From the NCBI GenBank assembly GCA_027923505.1, contig BROI01000005.1:1116001-1180000 (forward strand): 64,000 nucleotides of DNA, given 5' to 3'. The translations under genes and the position numbers were made by a program. Shown in pieces: positions 29,073 to 37,970 of this stretch (positions within the stretch are counted from its first letter, which is position 1; every line of letters begins with the position of its first letter). The notes beneath the pieces were generated by a model that saw nothing but the letters and a program-made list of their open reading frames with translations, did not search any database and was not told the origin of the DNA. This stretch comes from Mayamaea pseudoterrestris (Eukaryota; Bacillariophyta; Bacillariophyceae; Sellaphorales; Sellaphoraceae).

Positions 29073-30896
29073 CTAATGTTTGTCATATTGCATCAGGCAA
29101 AATGACGGAAACATTCCAATGCAGCAAGGAAACCAGGTGTCGCAGAGCTCCCACGGCCCCTCCGGCGTTGTTTCGTCGGCTCTTAGAGCAGAACAATCTG
29201 CCACTTCAACGTCTCCTGCCGGCCGAGCAGACGTACAATTGCGTAAACAACTAGTCATCGAATCACACCCTAGTGATTGCGACGCTGATTTCTGCATGAT
29301 CGTCGCCGTCATAGTAAACGAAGGATCCAAGTCGGCGTCGTCGAAACTACCTTGTGCATGTCTTCCATCAGCGCAACCTCGGTCGAAATCGTCAGCATAA
29401 TCCTTGCTAGCCAGTGTAGTCGTCAGCAAATTATATGATTTTTGCACGCGCGAACCCTCGCGCATTCGGCTGCCATCAAGCGGCCTGCACTTGTCGTGCA
29501 CAAATGCAATTGGAAAGTTGAGCGCTTTTATGACTTCGACGTACTCGCTGTTGTAGCTTCTGTCCGCTTTCAAGATGTCCAGCGACGACATGAATCCATG
29601 GCTCAACAGAAATTCCAGCCACAACGAAAGAAAGTAGAGCTTTCGATTAATGACAAACAAGTTAGTAATTTTTCCAGCTTCTTTCAGTGAACTCTCCAGC
29701 GTTACAACCGCGTCAACCAGACGGAGCAAGAGCGGAGATAGGAATCCAGGCCATTCTCTTGCAACCGCGCGAAGAAATGTCGAATGGTAGTGCCGCAGCT
29801 TCTTAAAGCCCTGGCTGGTCTGCGGAAACATATCAAGATCATTTGGTATTAAAGCTGACATGTCCACAAGGAAATTTATAGCAAGACGGAATGCCAAGTC
29901 CATCGGAATATTAGACTTGATGAAGCGTCGGGTGCAATCGTACGGTGTTGGAATGGATTCTGATGCCTTCTCCTTTGTTCGTTTCGATTTTGCGTCGGTC
30001 ACTTTACAATCATTATGCTTAACAGGGCGTTCATCTTTTTTCTGTTTCTTCTTGGGCTCCTGCAGCACTGCAAAGCTGTTGAATGTGGTTCCGCACCTTG
30101 ATCCGCGAAATGCACCAAGCAAAATATCACAATCGTCGGATTCGTCTCCTTCACTATTGCATGTGACATTGCCGTTGTCTTTCGTGCTTGACGTGGTTAG
30201 TGGATTGTTTGCAGAAAGTTTTGTTTGGTCAGGCTGCTGACTCGAATTCGTTTCGACTGAGCAGCTCTTGCGATAATCTTCCAAAATCATTGTCCCCTGC
30301 TTCTCATATTCAAGGCGTTTACTCTCAAGTTCATCCCAGTAAACTGCATGAAAGTAATGGAGTAAAGTCGAAGCCGCCATTCGTAGAACAGCAAGGGACG
30401 GAAGCTCATTGTGGGTCGCTCGATGACGAATCTCGACCAGCCAGCTGGGAATGCCGAGTTGACTGGACCGTTGTGCAATACTTGTGGCTACTGCACGCTC
30501 TTGGTCAAGCGCATCCGCTAAGCCATTTATTGATCGAATGATTGCTGATGCGTATGATAATCTCAGTTCCGTCGAGGAGCAGCTATTTGCGTCGCAGCAG
30601 TGTTCTCTCCAAAGTAATTGCGCCAACGCAGCCGATGAATCAATGGCGTGGGGCAACCTTTGACTTCGGACCCTCCACACTGCAATTCTCTCTAAAGCGT
30701 GCTCTATTTTCTGGGGTTCACATGTGGATACGTTCGTTGCAGCAGTGACGAGGGATTGGCCGACGAATGCAAACTCATCACTGTCAATCCATGGCGTGAC
30801 GAGCATCTGCGACTTCCAAAGTACGTTGCGCTTGATCAAAGCATCGTTCAGCTTTGAGGATCCGCGTTTTCGCTTTCTATCCAAGGTTGAGCTCAT
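29073..30896 (-). CDS. LAS1: LAS1, pre-rRNA ITS2 endoribonuclease
   Basis: Cleaves the internal transcribed spacer 2 of pre-rRNA with the kinase Grc3/NOL9 during 60S maturation, in the nucleolus. 607 residues, single exon, ATG at 30896. The N-terminal HEPN nuclease domain (about residues 30-190) matches the family: MLVTPWIDSDEFAFV, LERIAVWRVRSQRLPHAID, ELRLSYASAIIRSINGLADA, and the catalytic RX4H motif R157-H162 in VEIRHRATHNELPS. After an acidic linker, a helical C-terminal region (about 345-490) corresponds to the scaffold part. The N-terminus is basic (DRKRKRGSS). The stop is 53 bp from that of the J-domain gene. TACCGGTA lies 81 bp upstream (30977-30984). Confidence 0.92.
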   Translation of the reverse strand: MSSTLDRKRKRGSSKLNDALIKRNVLWKSQMLVTPWIDSDEFAFVGQSLVTAATNVSTCEPQKIEHALERIAVWRVRSQRLPHAIDSSAALAQLLWREHCCDANSCSSTELRLSYASAIIRSINGLADALDQERAVATSIAQRSSQLGIPSWLVEIRHRATHNELPSLAVLRMAASTLLHYFHAVYWDELESKRLEYEKQGTMILEDYRKSCSVETNSSQQPDQTKLSANNPLTTSSTKDNGNVTCNSEGDESDDCDILLGAFRGSRCGTTFNSFAVLQEPKKKQKKDERPVKHNDCKVTDAKSKRTKEKASESIPTPYDCTRRFIKSNIPMDLAFRLAINFLVDMSALIPNDLDMFPQTSQGFKKLRHYHSTFLRAVAREWPGFLSPLLLRLVDAVVTLESSLKEAGKITNLFVINRKLYFLSLWLEFLLSHGFMSSLDILKADRSYNSEYVEVIKALNFPIAFVHDKCRPLDGSRMREGSRVQKSYNLLTTTLASKDYADDFDRGCADGRHAQGSFDDADLDPSFTMTATIMQKSASQSLGCDSMTSCLRNCTSARPAGDVEVADCSALRADETTPEGPWELCDTWFPCCIGMFPSFCLMQYDKH

Positions 30897-31302
30897 GAAC
30901 GGAACAGAGTCTGTCGTGTTCCTGAGGCGGGATCAAAGCGGTGATGATGAGCTTTCGGTTGTGAAGGAGTTAGGAGTACCGGTATCGTACCGTACTCTTG
31001 GTTGTCCGCGATTTTTTCTTCCAACACGTCACATCGGTGATGCTGTGACAGAAACGGCAAATGACTGTGATTTAAAGTCGGCATCCAAGTTCCTTGCACC
31101 TGCCGCTGCGTCTCAAGTGAAGCATAGAAAGCAAATGTATTTGTCTCTTCCAACCACTTGTAAAGTAATTAAACAGTTGAGAAGGATAGATTTTCATCTG
31201 TTGAACGCAGATCGCAGATAGTCGCAGTTTGCAAGTCGATTGACACGATTGACGATCGGCTGTCGACTGTCGACCGTCACGTTTGCGAAGACAGTATCTA
31301 TC
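30897..31302. promoter_or_regulatory. Divergent promoter region, LAS1 / beta-repeat protein
   Basis: About 405 bp between two start codons. It holds TACCGGTA at 30977-30984 inside GTACCGGTATCGTACCGTAC. No gene is seen. Confidence 0.45.
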
Positions 31303-31872
31303 ATGGCAAGCCGAAACCCTGAATTATTGTCAAAAGAAGATTGGTCGAATGGACCTCATAACTACAGAGGCACCCGTATACCTCCAGGAACGCTGGTTTC
31401 CTTTCATGGCTTGAAGAGTCTCTCTTATTTGAATGGAACAATGGGACATGTCTACGACTACCATTCGGCGAAGGGCCGTTATGAAGTTTGCGATTTCGAC
31501 AAGGCGAGACATCTAGTCAAATTTGAAAATATCAAGCAGCACCCAGAAGTCAAAATGGAAGGACTGCAGTCCAGGAAGGACCTCAACGGAAAAAAGGGGT
31601 TGGCGCTGGACATCGACAAGGCCAAGGATCGCTGGTCAATTCAAGTGGGGCAAGAGGTAGTTAGTCTGAAGAGAGACAATGTCATCTTTTTGCATGGCAC
31701 GTTCTGTAGAATTGTCGGGCTAAAAAACAAGACGGAATTGAACGGCGCGCACGCGACGATACGGTGGAAGGTTGATGCGGAGGAAACGCTTCAGAAGGAT
31801 CAGTTGCGATATGACCTTCATCTTGCTAATGGTGAGACGGTTCGTGTCAAGCAGGAGAATATACAGTTGTGA
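31303..31872 (+). CDS. Stand-alone triple KOW/SH3-like repeat protein, 189 aa
   Basis: Single exon from ATG 31303. Nearly the whole protein is three beta-rich repeats of the same kind as those ending the J-domain protein at 27732-29019: GTLVSFHGLKSLSYLNGTMG, then MEGLQSRKDLNGKKG, then CRIVGLKNKTELNGAHATIR, each finishing with a V-K-x-E-N or L-K-R-D-N turn. The final VRVKQENIQL aligns with the [10 protein letters not shown] end of the J-domain protein. It has no J domain, no Gly-rich region and no signal peptide. The likeliest origin is partial duplication of the neighbouring gene or a shared domain family. Such PELNG repeats occur widely in diatom proteins; their ligand is not known to me. 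Confidence 0.75.
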   Translation: MASRNPELLSKEDWSNGPHNYRGTRIPPGTLVSFHGLKSLSYLNGTMGHVYDYHSAKGRYEVCDFDKARHLVKFENIKQHPEVKMEGLQSRKDLNGKKGLALDIDKAKDRWSIQVGQEVVSLKRDNVIFLHGTFCRIVGLKNKTELNGAHATIRWKVDAEETLQKDQLRYDLHLANGETVRVKQENIQL

Positions 31873-32267
31873 ACTGCAACACTCCTTTTGGATATCGTTT
31901 AGGTTTGGGATTGGCTATGATGGTGTACAACTACAGATGTCCCTGAGGTCGAATTATATTTGTTGTCACGACATTTTGCAGCATCTGATTTTGCAACAAA
32001 GATTATTGACAACCAGTTCATCTTCTAATCTTTCGACATCCACACTTACTTCACAATGTCGTACATTCAATCAAGGTTGTAAGTGCAATGTACAGTGCAG
32101 GTATAGTAGAAGGGTCAACGAATTGACTGTGAATTGAAAGAGTCGTACTGGTATCATACCGGGTTGTCACGATGACGATTCGAGACGAACATGTCACATT
32201 GCCATCGCTCACATGCACCATCCTATGTCATCATCAGACCGTTTGCGAGTTAAGTGCGCCCTTTACA
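31873..32267. other. Intergenic region upstream of PRP31
   Basis: About 395 bp between two plus-strand genes. It should hold the PRP31 promoter. Nothing else is recognisable. Confidence 0.45.
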
Positions 32268-33818
32268 ATGGAAGAACCCTCCACTCTTGCGGACGCTCTA
32301 CTGGATGATCTTGACGAATTGTCGGACCAAGAAAATGGAAATGAACTCGGAAAACAACTCAGCAACGACGACGATTCCTTTAGCTTCTCACGAAATTTAA
32401 CGATCGACGATAGCTTTCTTCATGATCCCCAATTATTGAACCACCTGAACTCTATCCGAGAAAGCGAAAATGTGGTTCTGGCAGCGACAGAAATAGAATT
32501 GAAACAAGAGCTTGACGATGATGAGTACACGCTAATCGTTCAATCGAACAAGCAACTTGCTCGCTTGGCGGATGAACTATCGCGCGCTCATGGTCATCTA
32601 TGCGAACTTTACCAGGCAAAATTTCCAGAACTGGAGGAGATTTTACCCAATCCCGTCCAGTATAAGAATGCTGTGAAGATTATTCGAAACGAAATGGATA
32701 TTTCGCTCATCAATGATGGCTTGAATGAGTTTCTCACGCCGAACCAAGTCTTGACTGTTTCGGTCTCTGCTTCCACGACCTCTGGTCGTCCCTTGAAGGA
32801 AGACGTACTAATAAATGTAGATCAAGCGATTAAGTATATGGAAGACCTTATCAATCTGCAGGATGAACTCTCGGCTTTTGTCGGCCGGCGGATGGAGCGA
32901 ATCGCGCCAAATGTTTCAGCAATATTAGGACCAAGACTAACGGCGCAGCTGCTAGGACTAGCTGGAGGGCTAGAGGAATTGTCAAAAATTCCTGCTTGTA
33001 ACTTGCAGGTAATTGGTCAAACGCGGCAAACTAGTTCCAGTCGAGGCGGCATGAGTTCCACTCATACACGACCCAATGAAGGCATTCTACGAGAATGTGT
33101 TTTGGTGCAGCAATGCGCCAGGAATTTTCAGTTGAAAGCTTTAAAGACAGTCGTAGCCAAAGTTGCATTGGCCGCTCGATGTGACTTTGTTAATCTTTCG
33201 TCAGGTCGGGACCGAGATGACAGTGCAGGGCGAGCGTTTTACCAAGAGATCGAAGGACGGATTAAGAAGTTTGGAGAGGGCGATAAAGCGCCAACGCTCA
33301 AGACACTCCCAAAGTAAGTTAAGCGTGACGAAATCGTATGAGTTTTTATATATGCACACTGGTTGACGCGTTTTTCTCTAAACAGACCCGACCTTACAAT
33401 TAAAAAGCGGCGTGGAGGTAAAAGGATCCGCCGCCTCAAAGAGAAGTTTGAAGAGACGGCCATGATGAAGCAAGCAAACACCCGAGCGTTTGGAACGCAA
33501 GCAGGCGAGTATGGTGACGATGTCATGGGCTTGACCAGAGGCCTTCTTGATACACAGGATGTCAGCGCAGGTGGGGCTTTGAGAAAGAAGACGGAGAAGC
33601 GCAAGATGACGTATGCGAATACGAAGGCCTCGAGGAAAAAGATTGCGCAAATGAATGCCAGCAACCCGACGAGTGGCTTGGCCACTAGCGTTGCGTTTAC
33701 GCCTGTGCAGGGCATGGAGCTTGTTGATCCAGATGCGAATAAACATCGGGTGGCGCAAGCTAACAAGAATTGGTTTAGTGAAAGCGCTGGATTCATTTCG
33801 GCGCTGCCAAAGCTCTAA
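32268..33818 (+). CDS. PRP31: PRP31 (PRPF31), U4/U6-U5 tri-snRNP splicing factor
   Basis: Binds the U4 snRNA-15.5K complex and bridges U4/U6 to U5. Exons 32268-33313 and 33386-33818, joined over a 72-nt intron (GTAAGT...AAACAG), give 492 residues, close to the human 499. The start at 32268 gives MEEPSTLADALLDDLDEL, the usual acidic N-terminus; an in-frame ATG at 32172 would add 32 unlikely residues. Recognisable blocks are NPVQYKNAVKIIRNEMDISL, the Nop domain (SAFVGRRMERIAPNVSAILG, TAQLLGLAGGLEELSKIPAC, NLQVIGQTRQT) and, after the splice, LPKPDLTIKKRRGGKRIRRL with KQANTRAFG in the PRP31 C-terminal domain. The gene is followed by the CTG microsatellite. Confidence 0.96.
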
Positions 33819-33836
33819 ATAAAAATGATTTATCAC

Positions 33837-33837
<1 letters not shown>

Positions 33838-33877
<40 letters not shown>
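33838..33877 (+). repeat. (TGC)13 trinucleotide microsatellite
   Basis: About 40 bp of perfect TGC/CTG repeat, 13 full units, lying between the convergent stops of PRP31 (33818) and the PPR gene (33886). It falls in both 3' untranslated regions: CUG repeats on the plus transcript and CAG repeats on the minus transcript. Confidence 0.95.
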
Positions 33878-33885
33878 ACCTATTA

Positions 33886-36159
33886 TTAGCTAGTAACATG
33901 CCGATCTAAAGGACTCGCCCGCAATCGGCCACCTTGTAGCAAATTTCGATTACGTTTGTCACTTAACCGACGCATTTGAAACTCTTTCATGGCGAGTGTT
34001 TCTGTGAGCTGCCCATCGATGGTCAACGGCGTCGTTCGGCGCCCAACAGCGTTTAGTACTCTGCCTCCCAGCACATTTACTGTCCATGGCTCCGGCACAA
34101 TTTTGATGCCCTCTGCGTCTTCGCTTCTGTTGATAACCAACTTGGTGTATTGTTCTACCGTTGTCGCAAGTCGCAGCATTTTGAGAACGTGCTCGTCTAC
34201 CATACCATCTTCAACGCACAAGCGAAACACCTCGTCAACGACACGTTGTCTTTGTTTCCCAAGAGGTAAAAGACTCTTACTTGTTTCAAGAAGGGCTGCA
34301 TATGTGGAAGAATTGGGCTGCAAACCATCTAAACCCTTCATATTTTCAATACTTGAGAGCGCTTCTTTGAAAACGGACAAGCCAACATCCTCCCCTTCGA
34401 CGCGAACCGACCCGCATATCCGAATAAATGCGTTAAATACCTCAACAATGTCATGCGTTTTGTTGTATGTCCTTAAGGTCTCATATTGTTCCATCATACG
34501 CCAAATTATAGCGCGCGCACGTGGCACCCGCTCAACCAAGCTTGTCGTACCCCATATATTAATAGTAAACCGATAGCTATCAGCATTAGGCCGGAGCGAC
34601 TCGAGCGCCTTATCGTAACCGTCTTCGAGGCTTTCAAGCAGCTGCTCCGCCTGGTTCGTCCGTTCTGGATGCTTGCTCGCCGACAATGCTTCGAGCACAT
34701 CATTGATATTCGTCGTTGAAGGCCGTACGGATAGCTGCGTACTTTGTAGATTAGCAACATTCATGTCGGCCAATAGTTCCAGCGATCTTCGCACGGCCAG
34801 CTCCCGATGCTCAAAGTTGTCTGGGTGCAGCGCGCAATTGCGCCAAGTACGAATGGCGGCAGTGTAACAGGCAGCATCTGGAATTATTATTTGCGCCTTC
34901 ATTTTAGTTAAAATGTCATCCACCATTCGTCCAAGCTCTGAAAAATTCGGTCTCTGCGCTGCTGTGTTGAGGACGGAGCGATAGCATGCCAAGTCAGGAT
35001 GTATCGTCGTTATTTCCTTGGCAAGGGCTTGCTCCATAAGTCGAAGGATAGACTGCGCCTTACTTGGTGATGTTCTATCTTCTGCGGTCTCCCACGCCTT
35101 GAGCAGCAGATGGTAGTCTTCCAGACTCGGTTCAAAGTCTTCTTCGCCGTGTTCGCGACGTCTCAGCATCTTCATTAAGTGTCCAGTCGCGTGAAAAGCG
35201 GCGCGCCGATCGCGGCTTCGACACCAAGCCCGAATAACCAGTCGAAAAGATTCCCCGTTAGTTCGAGGAATCTTTTGGAAGATCTGCTCCGCCATGTTGC
35301 CTCTCAAGTGCTCTTGGCTGAATGCCCACGCTTCTAAAACGGCATTGTACGCTTCGACTGTGGGTTTAAGTATGACCCGGCCATCATGTTCATCTGTTGA
35401 GCTCGCTATCAATGTAGCTTCCATCTGTTCTAGAATGTACTGAGCTCGCTGGGGGATGGCGTGCAAATGTTTTCCTTGGGATTTATCGTGCCCAATGCGA
35501 GCAAGAGTGCCAAACGCTCTGAGAAGCGCATTGCATCGCTGAGAGAGTGGAAGGTTTGCGTTATGCCTGTACTCTGAGGTCTGGCCTGATAGCTCCAAGT
35601 CCGTTACATTCATACTTTGAATCAAGAAATCGCTAAGACCATGTTTATTGTGCTTTAGAACAGGTAATAAGAGTTCTAGCATGACCCGAGCTTGCTCAAC
35701 GGCACGAACACGAAGAAGATCGTCAAGAGTATCTGGCGGAACAGATTTATTATAAGCATCCGTTAGCTGCTCAAAATAGCGCATCCAAGCATCAAATACA
35801 GCCAATCGAGCTTGTTCGAGCGAATCTGTGAATCCATCATTCGCCTTTGCTGTGACGACCAGCGAATGTGCCTGCTCGAGCGACTCAACGTTTCCTTGTG
35901 CAAGAATCGGAGTAACTAGATGTAAGAGATGATCCGATCTTGCAGCAGACGCAGAGTCAGATAGAAACCGGAGATGGACAGGACGTGTAAATTCATGATA
36001 AGCGCTCATGAATTTTCGCCCATCTTCCTGCGATGACAAGGCCGTGCGATTCAAATGTTGCGACGTATGAATCTGTGGTCGACGAAGTTGCCTGGCAATT
36101 CCGCGATACAGAAGATGACGATATCGGGCCTGCATGATCAGGTCATTAGTAAGTAGCAT
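33886..36159 (-). CDS. Pentatricopeptide-repeat (PPR) protein, probably mitochondrial
   Basis: 757 residues, single exon. The first about 35 residues are basic and free of acidic residues after the second Met (MQARYRHLLYRGIARQLRRP), a typical mitochondrial presequence. The rest is helical pairs of the PPR type, clearest at VEAYNAVLEAWAFSQEHLRG, LEDYHLLLKAWETAEDR, LACYRSVLNTAAQR, AACYTAAIRTWRNCALH, ADSYRFTINIWGTTSLVERV and SSTYAALLETSKSL. Such P-type PPR proteins bind organellar RNA in a sequence-specific way. No editing or SMR domain is seen. The C-terminus ends basic (SDKRNRNLLQGGRLRA). The target RNA is unknown. Convergent with PRP31. Confidence 0.88.
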   Translation of the reverse strand: MLLTNDLIMQARYRHLLYRGIARQLRRPQIHTSQHLNRTALSSQEDGRKFMSAYHEFTRPVHLRFLSDSASAARSDHLLHLVTPILAQGNVESLEQAHSLVVTAKANDGFTDSLEQARLAVFDAWMRYFEQLTDAYNKSVPPDTLDDLLRVRAVEQARVMLELLLPVLKHNKHGLSDFLIQSMNVTDLELSGQTSEYRHNANLPLSQRCNALLRAFGTLARIGHDKSQGKHLHAIPQRAQYILEQMEATLIASSTDEHDGRVILKPTVEAYNAVLEAWAFSQEHLRGNMAEQIFQKIPRTNGESFRLVIRAWCRSRDRRAAFHATGHLMKMLRRREHGEEDFEPSLEDYHLLLKAWETAEDRTSPSKAQSILRLMEQALAKEITTIHPDLACYRSVLNTAAQRPNFSELGRMVDDILTKMKAQIIIPDAACYTAAIRTWRNCALHPDNFEHRELAVRRSLELLADMNVANLQSTQLSVRPSTTNINDVLEALSASKHPERTNQAEQLLESLEDGYDKALESLRPNADSYRFTINIWGTTSLVERVPRARAIIWRMMEQYETLRTYNKTHDIVEVFNAFIRICGSVRVEGEDVGLSVFKEALSSIENMKGLDGLQPNSSTYAALLETSKSLLPLGKQRQRVVDEVFRLCVEDGMVDEHVLKMLRLATTVEQYTKLVINRSEDAEGIKIVPEPWTVNVLGGRVLNAVGRRTTPLTIDGQLTETLAMKEFQMRRLSDKRNRNLLQGGRLRASPLDRHVTS

Positions 36160-36483
36160 GTCAGTATGGTTGATAAGTTTGCGTTAATGAAAGATCTTAC
36201 ATTATTGAGGCCTCACAAACTACGCCCTGCGAAATGACGCACAACGCAAGGTGACTAGCAACGACGGTCGTTGCGCGCGAAGCGCGAAGACACCCACAGA
36301 AGATTACTGAGCAACTGCGAGACCAAGGTGACTCTTTTTGTGTTTTTAATACCGGATCATGACCGATGTGACATGTTGTGGAAACGGACCGATAACAGCC
36401 ACGAATTTTAACGCAAATTTGCTGCAGATCCGTGGTTCTTTCGAAAGCAACAGTACATCATTACGGAGAGTTTAGTGCTCAAA
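36160..36483. promoter_or_regulatory. Divergent promoter region, PPR / WDR12
   Basis: About 325 bp between two start codons. No gene or repeat is seen. Confidence 0.4.
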
Positions 36484-37914
36484 ATGAACGAGTCTGATAT
36501 TGACAGTGGTAGTGAGCAAGGAGAACAAATTCGAGTTGCTTTTACGCTCGCCTCGGAATGTTCGGATCGATCGCTCGAGGTTCCACACCATCCCATTAGC
36601 GTCCCCGCGTCAATTACCAATAAAGGTCTTAGTGCGTTGCTGAACCATTTACTCGAACGAACAAGCCAAGAGAGTAAAGATGAACATTCAGCAACGTCCG
36701 CCGTCAAATTTGATTTTGTTCTCGGAAAGAACAATCGACTTCTTCGGGCGGGCGTCGAACGCGAGGCTCGACGTAGCGGCTTGTCACTCGAGGAAGCAGT
36801 GCCAATCACCTATTTTCCCGCCGCTAGGGAACCAGAACTTCAAACGGAAGGAGAGCCACTACCTGATTGGATCGCAAGCATGACATTTTGCAGAAATACT
36901 TTGTTCACTGCTGCTTATGATGGGTCAATGCAGGCTTTTAATACGAGTCAGTGTCAACTGACACGTGTAGCGCAACTCTCACGCGTCCACTCCGGAGCCA
37001 TCAAGTGTTTAACTGCAGTCGAAAACGGAGACTGTTGCTGGATTGCAGCGGGAGCTATGTCCCATACGCTGACGGTCGCCCGATTCACATCTTTAGGTAA
37101 CAAATCAGGTTTGGATCTACATGCATCGTGCGTTGGCGGGCACGCCTCGTCGATTGGGGCCGTGGACCTCTTTCCGTCATTAACGCTCGCCAGCGGTGAC
37201 TGGGATGGTGGTATATGCATCTGGGACTGTGCTCAGGCACCAGAGCACGTGAGTGAGACAACGCCAAGCACGAAAAAAATCAAGACGAACCAGTTGTCCG
37301 CTATGCATACAGTCGACGACCATGGGACTAGTTTCGCTCCCAAAATATCTATCCAGGCCCATGCATCGAAGGTCAGTGGCATTTCTTGGGGAAATTTTGA
37401 AAAGAAGAGAGATAGCAAGCCATCAAGATTGATTTCCGGTAGTTGGGACCACAGCTTGAAACTCTGGGACGTTGAAAGTCGTGACTGCATTCTTACTTTG
37501 AACGGATCCAAGGTTGTGAGCTGTCTCGATACATCGCACCATTCGTCTGGAATCGTTGCTACTGGGCATCCCGATTGTACGGTTCGTCTTTGGGATGTTC
37601 GAGCAGCTGATGCTAAGCAGTCCAATATGGTGATATCGGACAATGCCTTGAAACCAAGTCACAAGGAATGGATCTCATCCGTCAAATGGTCGCCCGACCA
37701 CGCGTTCCACCTTGTTTCAACCTCGCATGATGGGGCTGTCAAATTTTGGGACATTCGGTCTTCCCTTCCTTTGTACACGGTGCGAGCGTTTTCGAAGGAG
37801 CAGAAGGGCTTATGCGCGTCATACGGTGTCGATGGAACAGTGTTTGTCGGCGGAACTGATTGCACGGTGAAGCAGTTTAGATCTGTACTCGCAAGCCAGG
37901 AGGTTCGCACGTAG
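36484..37914 (+). CDS. YTM1: WDR12/YTM1, PeBoW complex ribosome biogenesis factor
   Basis: Member of the PES1-BOP1-WDR12 complex needed for 60S subunit assembly; its N-terminal domain binds the AAA+ giant Rea1/midasin, which removes it. 476 residues from ATG 36484. The N-terminal NLE (ubiquitin-like) domain covers about residues 16-110 (IRVAFTLASECSDRSLEVPH, LSALLNHLLE, FDFVLGKNNRLLR). Seven WD40 repeats follow, with GD/SGSWD-type and WD endings: LASGDWDGGICIWD, LISGSWDHSLKLWDVE, VATGHPDCTVRLWDV, LVSTSHDGAVKFWDIR. Length agrees with the family (420-460). Single exon. Its stop is 56 bp from that of the convergent transporter. Confidence 0.93.
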   Translation: MNESDIDSGSEQGEQIRVAFTLASECSDRSLEVPHHPISVPASITNKGLSALLNHLLERTSQESKDEHSATSAVKFDFVLGKNNRLLRAGVEREARRSGLSLEEAVPITYFPAAREPELQTEGEPLPDWIASMTFCRNTLFTAAYDGSMQAFNTSQCQLTRVAQLSRVHSGAIKCLTAVENGDCCWIAAGAMSHTLTVARFTSLGNKSGLDLHASCVGGHASSIGAVDLFPSLTLASGDWDGGICIWDCAQAPEHVSETTPSTKKIKTNQLSAMHTVDDHGTSFAPKISIQAHASKVSGISWGNFEKKRDSKPSRLISGSWDHSLKLWDVESRDCILTLNGSKVVSCLDTSHHSSGIVATGHPDCTVRLWDVRAADAKQSNMVISDNALKPSHKEWISSVKWSPDHAFHLVSTSHDGAVKFWDIRSSLPLYTVRAFSKEQKGLCASYGVDGTVFVGGTDCTVKQFRSVLASQEVRT

Positions 37915-37970
37915 TTAAAGAGTGATAATGAACGACGTTAAGTGTCCGCTACTTTTATGCCTCGCTCAGA

